From: a bacterium
GTDB lineage: Bacteria; Patescibacteriota; Patescibacteriia; 2-12-FULL-60-25
DNA length: 64,000 nt
Reading direction: 5' to 3'
Assembly (NCBI GenBank): GCA_021796435.1
Contig: JAJYXM010000016.1
Coordinates: 936,625 to 1,000,624 of the forward strand
Part shown: positions 59,501-64,000 of the stretch, in pieces
Position numbering within the stretch: the first letter of the stretch is position 1
How the letters are laid out: the number at the start of each line of letters is the position of its first letter
Notes under the pieces: generated by a model
What the model saw: the letters and a program-made list of their open reading frames with translations, nothing else
The model's database searches: none
Told to the model about the DNA's origin: nothing
Translations under genes and position numbers: made by a program

Positions 59501-59810
59501 GGAAGCTCATGGCGTGCATGAAATCCAGGACACCGACACCCAACAACATCACACCGATGAAAAGCGTGAAGTTGTTTTTGGATTGCCTATAAGAGAACCA
59601 CCCGACACTGAAAACGGACAATGAAACGACGATAGTCAGAAATTCCACGACGTTGTGGAAAGGTAGATAGGTTGAGGCATCCAATACGAAATACAGCTGG
59701 CCACGAAAAACCTCCACCACGGCATACAAAAAGCCGGCCACAAAAGTCACAGACGCGAGCTGATAAAACAAAGAGTGCTTCAGGAGACTATTCTTGAACA
59801 GATTCTCCAT
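56562..59810 (-). CDS. Multi-PAS sensor histidine kinase with 7-helix membrane domain
   Basis: 1082 residues: N-terminal membrane domain of about seven helices (MASE3-like, residues 1-275), GAF (about 300-460), three PAS domains (about 475-595, 605-725, 735-850), HisKA with DIISHQLRTPLAS carrying the phosphorylated His (about 880), and HATPase_c with DNAVVYSNKGG and DTGVGIP. It ends in IPLRAF. No response regulator is adjacent, so it is an orphan kinase. The signal is unknown; MASE3 and GAF suggest a small ligand. Confidence 0.9.
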   Translation of the reverse strand: MENLFKNSLLKHSLFYQLASVTFVAGFLYAVVEVFRGQLYFVLDASTYLPFHNVVEFLTIVVSLSVFSVGWFSYRQSKNNFTLFIGVMLLGVGVLDFMHAMSFPGMPGIVFPGTTNRGIQFWILARLLFAASFLIGAFISSARSSRKIPRYALLLPSVFISILVSFFVLRYQDQIPLMFIEVAGLTPLKIFFEYTIISLLLLALVAFYFRYTREKDEISVLCMQAFILSIFSELAFTLYASAYDTFNLLGHIFKIAAFYLIYKAIFISSIAEPYSEVRRSEDELKKANRALKVISGCNQALVYSGDEKELLQDVCDVVVNVGGYLSAWFGYAENDEHKSILPAAQAGVKLDAAAAPAGFSWSEDERGYGPEGSAIRTGETVMIRDILADRSFSSWRKVAIKQGCKSMVAIPLSLDEQIIGVFCIYSAEVEAFGQDEMDLLTELSDDLSYGITALRARHEKKTAEAKTKFSEDKFAKAFYSSPNLMAITTLKEGRIVEINDAYCAVIGYRQEECIGHTTAELKIWAKPGQRQEVIKQIREQGSARDVEADLRRPNGEIVTVVLSMEPIRVGDTDLLLSVATDITVRKRMETELRRTHEYLERLIASANVMIVGLDIAGKVRLFNAAAEKVTGYTRNELLGVEWFEKVVPKDRFPSVWETFESFQQGKAGMPMNFENPILTKSGEERFISWQNSTVTSPDREISTISFGVDVTETERVMKALQTSEHHLKEAQEIARIGNWDWDALKDVIFWSDEYYRIFGFDPKTAPPNYVEHLKAYTAESAKRLDAAVKLAMETGEPYELDLELAKPTASTRWIVARGEAKRDSTGKIWGLRGTAQDITRKKETELKIAELGEVRSRFLDIISHQLRTPLASVIWNLETLLTGHLGKLSKAQEKFLRHTYESSGNINNRLNDLLMAIDVEEGRELVKVEDVSLDSMVVAVMDDMKAHALAKGLELTYDKPKTALPEIKGDGEKLRFVIQKMMDNAVVYSNKGGKITIRLSKKGSRAHFEVEDTGVGIPSLERHHVFERFFRASNASAMQPDSFGLDLYMAKHFITQHSGDIGFRSKEGVGSTFWFEIPLRAF

Positions 59811-59934
59811 ACTTTCATGAGCATTATGTCACATCCTGGGCAATAACTGAAAAAGTCGTTTCAATCGAGTCGCATGTGGCGACGTCCTGCTCCAAGGGAA
59901 ACGCATAAGTCATGCAATAAAAGGCGAATTCCGG

Positions 59935-59940
59935 TATAAT
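59935..59940 (+). promoter_or_regulatory. TATAAT -10 of the 59947 gene (leaderless)
   Basis: Consensus TATAAT exactly six bases before the ATG at 59947; transcription should begin at the start codon. Same geometry as holB. Confidence 0.7.
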
Positions 59941-59946
59941 AGTCAC

Positions 59947-62766
59947 ATGCCAAGCGTTACCGATCTAAATCGCTTCCATGCGGACGCCGATAATTATGTT
60001 AGGCGTCTCGATGGCATCGTAGATCAGTACGGTTCGCGCGGCGGAAGACGCGGCGATCCGGCAAAGCTCAAATCCGAATTGCAGGCCTTGGCGCGCGATT
60101 TACAGGGACAAGCGAACATAAATCGCGACAACTATCAGTACGCCGAACTGAACGATATCCTGGGGCCTTTGATCGCCAAGAGCGAAACCAAACAAGGTTC
60201 CGTGAATTTCGCGTTGGTCAGATATAACAAGTGGAAGAATGAACGTAACCGTAAACTAGAAGAAAAAGTCCAGGAGCAGGAAGATGCAGAAAGAGCAGAA
60301 CGTGAAGGAACGGAAGCGCGCGAAAAGAAAGCTAAGGAGGCAAAGGCAAAAAAGGCCGCAGAAGCCAAAGCCGTAAAGACAGTCCAAGACAAGACCGTCG
60401 GCGTGAAGGCCGAAGAAGAAGAGACCGAAACGGAAGAACCAAAAGAAAAACCCGAGGAGAAAGAGGAAGCCGAACTGGAATCCGCGGAAACGAAGGAACG
60501 CGTCGCGCGCGAAAAGGCCGAAAGCCCGATTGCGACGGCGTCAGCAGCTGCTGCGGTAACTGCACCTGCAGCGAATCTCGCCTCGACAGCCACACCTACG
60601 CCCAATCTTGCGCAGCGCCGAGTGCTGACCCCAGAAGAACAAGCGGCAGTCAGTGCTGCAGCAGAACGCCAAAGGGCGGGCAGAGAGGCTGGGCCGGTGA
60701 GTCCAGAGCAACAGCAGCGTTGGCAAGAGATGCAGGCCGCTCGACAGGACCGAGGAGTCACACCAGAGGAGGCCCGAAGGCAGGCTGAAGGATATGGGCG
60801 TGCGTTGTCAGGAGCCGGCAGGCGAACCCTTACCCCGGCAGAACAGGAAGCTATAGGAAAAATCGCAGCTGAACGGACGGGTAAACCGACGCAAGCGACT
60901 ACAGGCAAGAGCGAGGCAGCAGTCTCCGTCAGCGCTGCGCAGGCTCCGGCGTCTGCGCCTTCCGCCATGGGTGAAGTCGAGGTCACAGCTGAAGCGAAGG
61001 CAAGCCCCGCCACAGCGACCAGAGCAGTTCCTTCTGGGATCGAGGTGACCGCGACAGTACAGACGCAGGGCGCAGCCCAACCGGTAGGCGGGCAAATTTC
61101 CGTTTCTGCACAAAGTAAAGTAGAACGCGCGGCAACTGAACGCGGTATTCCAGCCGGAGCGGAAGCTTTGATCTTCGCCACTCCGGCCGAGGCAGCCGCG
61201 ATATATGCGAGCATAGCCACGCCGATGCAGAACCAGATCGGCAAACTTGATACATACATCAAAGGGACGAGCCGCAACTTCGATCCTAAGGAATTCAGCG
61301 CGGAAATAAAGACCGCCAGCAATGACATAAACCGGCTGCAGAAGGACATAAAGTCGATGCCGGCAGCGCAGAAAAAAACCGCAGAGTACAAGAACCTGAC
61401 GCAACAAATCGGCGCAGCCAGTAAACAACTCAATGATTTCAGCGCTTTACCGCAGGTCAGGAACATCGAAAAAGATGCTTCACCGGAAGCATTGCGCGGC
61501 GTTGCGCCTACCCTACCGGCGTTAAGCCAGGCCATAGCGGCTCCGTCGGCTCCGGCTGGCGCAGCTTTGCAGGCGCCTTCAACAACAAGCAACGCTGCGG
61601 CGGCTTTGGGTGAGCTCGGAAAAGGCATGGAGGCGGCGAAGCAGGCCTTGCAGGAAGAGCGTAATCGTCTAGCGGTTGGCGGAGAAATTCCGGAGGCTGC
61701 AGGCGAGACGCCGAAACTTCCGAAAGGGACATCGCTGAAGAGGCAGCCTCTGCGCATGCCTAGCGTCGAACCCACGCAACGCCCTGGGACGTCGGGCGCA
61801 ACTTCAGAACGGGCGCAGACTTTACGCGGAGATACGCCGGTGACGGATCAGAGTATCGGGTTGGGAGGCGACGAACAACGCACTCCGGTCATCGAACTCC
61901 CCGCTCGCTCGACCACCGAAGGCCAAGTCTTCCATGCCGGTGCGCCAATGTATGGCGAACAGGAAGAAGAGGGCGAGGAATTAGGCGGCGGCCTGATGAT
62001 AGAAGAAGCGATGGAGCTACAACGTTCCCAGGCACGGGCACGCAGGATGCAGGCCACGGCCGGTGCATTCGCCCCTGGTGCTGCCGCACTCGGCGCTGGC
62101 CTCGCTCAGGCACCTGGCCAGGAAGAGTCATACGACGTAGACGTAAGCGAACTGCAAGGCGAAGAAGAAGAGGAAGGCGAAGGACCGGAAGAGATGGCAC
62201 CCGGCGGACAAAGCGCCGTCGATCAGGCGTTACAGATGGCTAAAGACAAGGTGATGGAAAAGGCCAAGCAGAAGGTCAAGGATGAAGCGATGAAACAACT
62301 CGAGAAAGCCGGGATGAAAGTCGCCTCAAAAAGCGCAGGCGCGACAGTCCGCGTCGGGACAGAGGCGGCAGAAGCAGGGACGGCACCTGAATCGATCGGC
62401 ATCACGCTGCTGATCCTGATCGCCCAACTCAACCTGCAGTTAGTCCTGAAATACATATTCAAATCCTTCGGTACCGTCGCTTCATCCATGGGCGTCGGCA
62501 CACCGGGGCAAGAACTGGGTGAAGCGACGGGTTTCAGCGCAGAATCGGAGAAAGCCGAAAGCTGTGTCCGCGGCTTCGCCGAACAATCTTTCGCCGAAGA
62601 TGTGCTGACCGTATTCTTGGATTGCCTCATGTGCAGCAATTTCTTGTTCATGCCGCCTTTTTGCTTCTGTACGATAATCATCATCGTCATCATCGCCGGC
62701 ATCGGAGTCGTCGGGTCGGTCGTTGGCCTGGACAAGATCGTAGGCGCCATAAGCAATCTCTTCTGA
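59947..62766 (+). CDS. Large low-complexity membrane protein of a secretion-like locus
   Basis: 939 residues. N-terminal coiled coil (about 1-175, rich in Lys/Glu/Ala), an Ala/Pro/Thr-rich disordered middle (about 190-700), an acidic motif YDVDVSELQGEEEEEG near 720 resembling VDVDLSDLE of the protein at 20835, and two membrane regions at the C terminus (SIGITLLILIAQLNLQLVLKY, and a Cys-rich helix CTIIIIVIIAGIGVVGSVVG). It abuts a VirB2-like gene, so probably a structural component of the type IV-like apparatus. Family not recognised. Confidence 0.7.
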   Translation: MPSVTDLNRFHADADNYVRRLDGIVDQYGSRGGRRGDPAKLKSELQALARDLQGQANINRDNYQYAELNDILGPLIAKSETKQGSVNFALVRYNKWKNERNRKLEEKVQEQEDAERAEREGTEAREKKAKEAKAKKAAEAKAVKTVQDKTVGVKAEEEETETEEPKEKPEEKEEAELESAETKERVAREKAESPIATASAAAAVTAPAANLASTATPTPNLAQRRVLTPEEQAAVSAAAERQRAGREAGPVSPEQQQRWQEMQAARQDRGVTPEEARRQAEGYGRALSGAGRRTLTPAEQEAIGKIAAERTGKPTQATTGKSEAAVSVSAAQAPASAPSAMGEVEVTAEAKASPATATRAVPSGIEVTATVQTQGAAQPVGGQISVSAQSKVERAATERGIPAGAEALIFATPAEAAAIYASIATPMQNQIGKLDTYIKGTSRNFDPKEFSAEIKTASNDINRLQKDIKSMPAAQKKTAEYKNLTQQIGAASKQLNDFSALPQVRNIEKDASPEALRGVAPTLPALSQAIAAPSAPAGAALQAPSTTSNAAAALGELGKGMEAAKQALQEERNRLAVGGEIPEAAGETPKLPKGTSLKRQPLRMPSVEPTQRPGTSGATSERAQTLRGDTPVTDQSIGLGGDEQRTPVIELPARSTTEGQVFHAGAPMYGEQEEEGEELGGGLMIEEAMELQRSQARARRMQATAGAFAPGAAALGAGLAQAPGQEESYDVDVSELQGEEEEEGEGPEEMAPGGQSAVDQALQMAKDKVMEKAKQKVKDEAMKQLEKAGMKVASKSAGATVRVGTEAAEAGTAPESIGITLLILIAQLNLQLVLKYIFKSFGTVASSMGVGTPGQELGEATGFSAESEKAESCVRGFAEQSFAEDVLTVFLDCLMCSNFLFMPPFCFCTIIIIVIIAGIGVVGSVVGLDKIVGAISNLF

Positions 62767-62767
62767 T

Positions 62768-64000
62768 ATGGACACTATCCTCAAACGTTGCAGAAGATGG
62801 TTTTCGCTGGCGGCCGCGATAACTACAGTCAGCCCGTTCGTTTTCCCGAGTATCGTCCTAGCCGCTCCGATCGACGCCTGTCTGGCGCCACTGCCTCAAA
62901 TAAGCGTCAGCGTCGCGGGCTATACGGTCGGCGCGCCATACGCCTCTTTCCATCCGGACGAGTGCGCCATCGCTTGTGTAGGTTCGTTGAGCGGCGATCT
63001 CCCTGCGTCAACCCTGGCTAACGTCTGCGCACAGTGCGGAACCATCTCGGCCATCGTAGCAGCCTCACCGCAGCTCAAAGACAAAGCCATCGGCGCGTCC
63101 TTAGGAGCCTATATCACGACGACGTGTGCTGCCGAAGCGGCAGCCAGAGCAGCCCAATCAGCTAAAGAACTGGTCTGCGACAAAGGGCCGCTGGGCTGTT
63201 GCATAAGCACAGTCAAGGAAGGCGGCGCGGACGGTAACGGAAAAATCGAGAAGGAAGAGTGTTATCGCAAACCACCCGTGTATTACGGCGATTGCTATTG
63301 TCTGGTGAAAGACACCGTCTCTCCCCCGACCCCGAAGACGACATATAAGACTTGCGACCAGAAATGCACAGACTTGGGCGGACAAGTGGATTTCACGCAA
63401 GGCATCGGTAGGTATAAAGCCGAAAGCGAAGGCGCGCCGGATCAACCGACATACATAAACCAACTCTGCTTCAAACCCGAAGATTGCGCCGATGCCGGAG
63501 GTAGTTTCAAGGGCATAGATACGGCCTGTCCGGCTAACCAAGGCAAATGCCTGGCGCCCGAACCGACCATCCTCTTGGGTACGCCGATATTGAACAATAC
63601 GCAGGTCACCGGCATCAGGGATTATGTCAGGGTCGCGTTGCAGTACGCTTTGATAATTTCCCTCATCGCCTCTTCCATATTCCTGATCTGGGGAGGTTTC
63701 AAATACATCCTTGGTTCCAGCATCTTCGACATCAAGACCGGAAAACAGACCATGATCGACGCGATCGTGGGGCTTATCCTGACCTTCATCGGAATCACGT
63801 TGCTGAATTTCGTGAATCCTGCGACGACTACGATGGATAAGCTGGACGTGCTCATGGTCAACAAGCTGCAGTATTCCGCCTTCAATTGGTGCAGTGACTA
63901 TAAGCCAGCCAAGCCGAGCAAGGACCTGATGTTCGGCTATGCCGGAGACATCGCGGGACAGACGCCTTATGACAAAGCGACCTTCGACAAAAAAGTGGAA
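62768..64000 (+). CDS. Exported Cys-rich protein with TrbC/VirB2-like pilin segment (partial)
   Basis: 411 codons in the window; continues beyond 64000. ATG 1 nt after the previous stop. Signal peptide (FSLAAAITTVSPFVFPSIVLAAP), then a Cys-rich external domain with an EF-hand-like DGNGKIEKEECY, then two membrane helices YVRVALQYALIISLIASSIFLIWGG and IDAIVGLILTFIGITLLNFV (by parts) separated by FKYILGSSIFDIKTGKQT, the classic TrbC/VirB2 pilin layout. This points to a type IV secretion or conjugative pilus-like system, common in CPR genomes. Confidence 0.75.
   Translation, partial: MDTILKRCRRWFSLAAAITTVSPFVFPSIVLAAPIDACLAPLPQISVSVAGYTVGAPYASFHPDECAIACVGSLSGDLPASTLANVCAQCGTISAIVAASPQLKDKAIGASLGAYITTTCAAEAAARAAQSAKELVCDKGPLGCCISTVKEGGADGNGKIEKEECYRKPPVYYGDCYCLVKDTVSPPTPKTTYKTCDQKCTDLGGQVDFTQGIGRYKAESEGAPDQPTYINQLCFKPEDCADAGGSFKGIDTACPANQGKCLAPEPTILLGTPILNNTQVTGIRDYVRVALQYALIISLIASSIFLIWGGFKYILGSSIFDIKTGKQTMIDAIVGLILTFIGITLLNFVNPATTTMDKLDVLMVNKLQYSAFNWCSDYKPAKPSKDLMFGYAGDIAGQTPYDKATFDKKVE

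Noticed and set aside
60135-61775. A 546-codon open frame on the minus strand
   Set aside because: Shadow of the Ala/Pro/Glu-rich gene at 59947; low-complexity sequence keeps antisense frames open.
1-64000. tRNA or rRNA genes
   Set aside because: I found no T-arm (GTTCGAATC-type) with matching acceptor outside ssrA, and no rRNA-like conserved segments in the gaps.

Overview
The window looks like a Candidate Phyla Radiation (Patescibacteria) genome. It has a compact core of translation and envelope genes, a type IV secretion-like locus with a TrbC/VirB2-like pilin segment, and almost no biosynthesis. The moderate-to-high GC content and gene mix resemble Uhrbacteria-type lineages, but that placement is inference from memory of the group and is weak. 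No rRNA, tRNA or CRISPR array was seen.

Layout. 1-6.4 kb (minus strand): a translation/glycolysis block (frr, glyS, an M16 peptidase, tpiA) and a block of holB with a BNR lipoprotein. 6.4-11.7 kb: a GC-rich island of lipoproteins and one outer-membrane-like protein that looks foreign. 11.9-16.8 kb: envelope genes (Wzz-like, a catalytically degenerate HtrA, membrane proteins, AI-2E transporter). 16.9-18.5 kb: two accessory genes. 18.5-20.8 kb (plus): smpB, ssrA, infC, rpmI, rplT. 20.8-29 kb: a coiled-coil protein, thrS with a T-box leader, and a double-GGDEF protein. 29-33 kb: dnaE. 33-36.8 kb: an AT-rich membrane pair, small membrane proteins, Nudix and a small cassette. 36.8-40.8 kb: pheS-pheT. 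40.9-45.5 kb: accessory cassettes, including three tandem paralogues. 45.6-52.5 kb: M50 protease, GIY-YIG nuclease, murD-murL, phosphomannomutase. 52.5-59.8 kb: lemA-htpX-clpC and a large histidine kinase. 59.9 kb to the end: the secretion-like locus, cut by the window edge.

The most striking pattern is two gene classes with different expression signals. Core genes have little or no Shine-Dalgarno sequence, and several have an extended -10 (TGnTATAAT) at or very near the start codon, including two apparent leaderless genes (TATAAT, 6 nt, ATG). Scattered between core operons are about a dozen accessory transcription units. Almost all have a TTGACA or TTGACT -35 exactly 17 nt from the -10, a strong GGAG-type ribosome-binding site, and their own intrinsic terminator. 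They encode lipoproteins, a beta-barrel-like protein, a receiver-domain protein with Glu at the phosphorylation site, Nudix and deoxyribosyltransferase-like enzymes, tiny membrane peptides and a tandem family of unknown function.

Other points of note: a T-box antiterminator/terminator before thrS, GTACGCG-type repeats inserted in frame in pheT and dnaE, REP-like palindromes (one pair flanking a GIY-YIG nuclease), and a murD-murL pair that implies the L-Glu-then-epimerise route to D-Glu in peptidoglycan.
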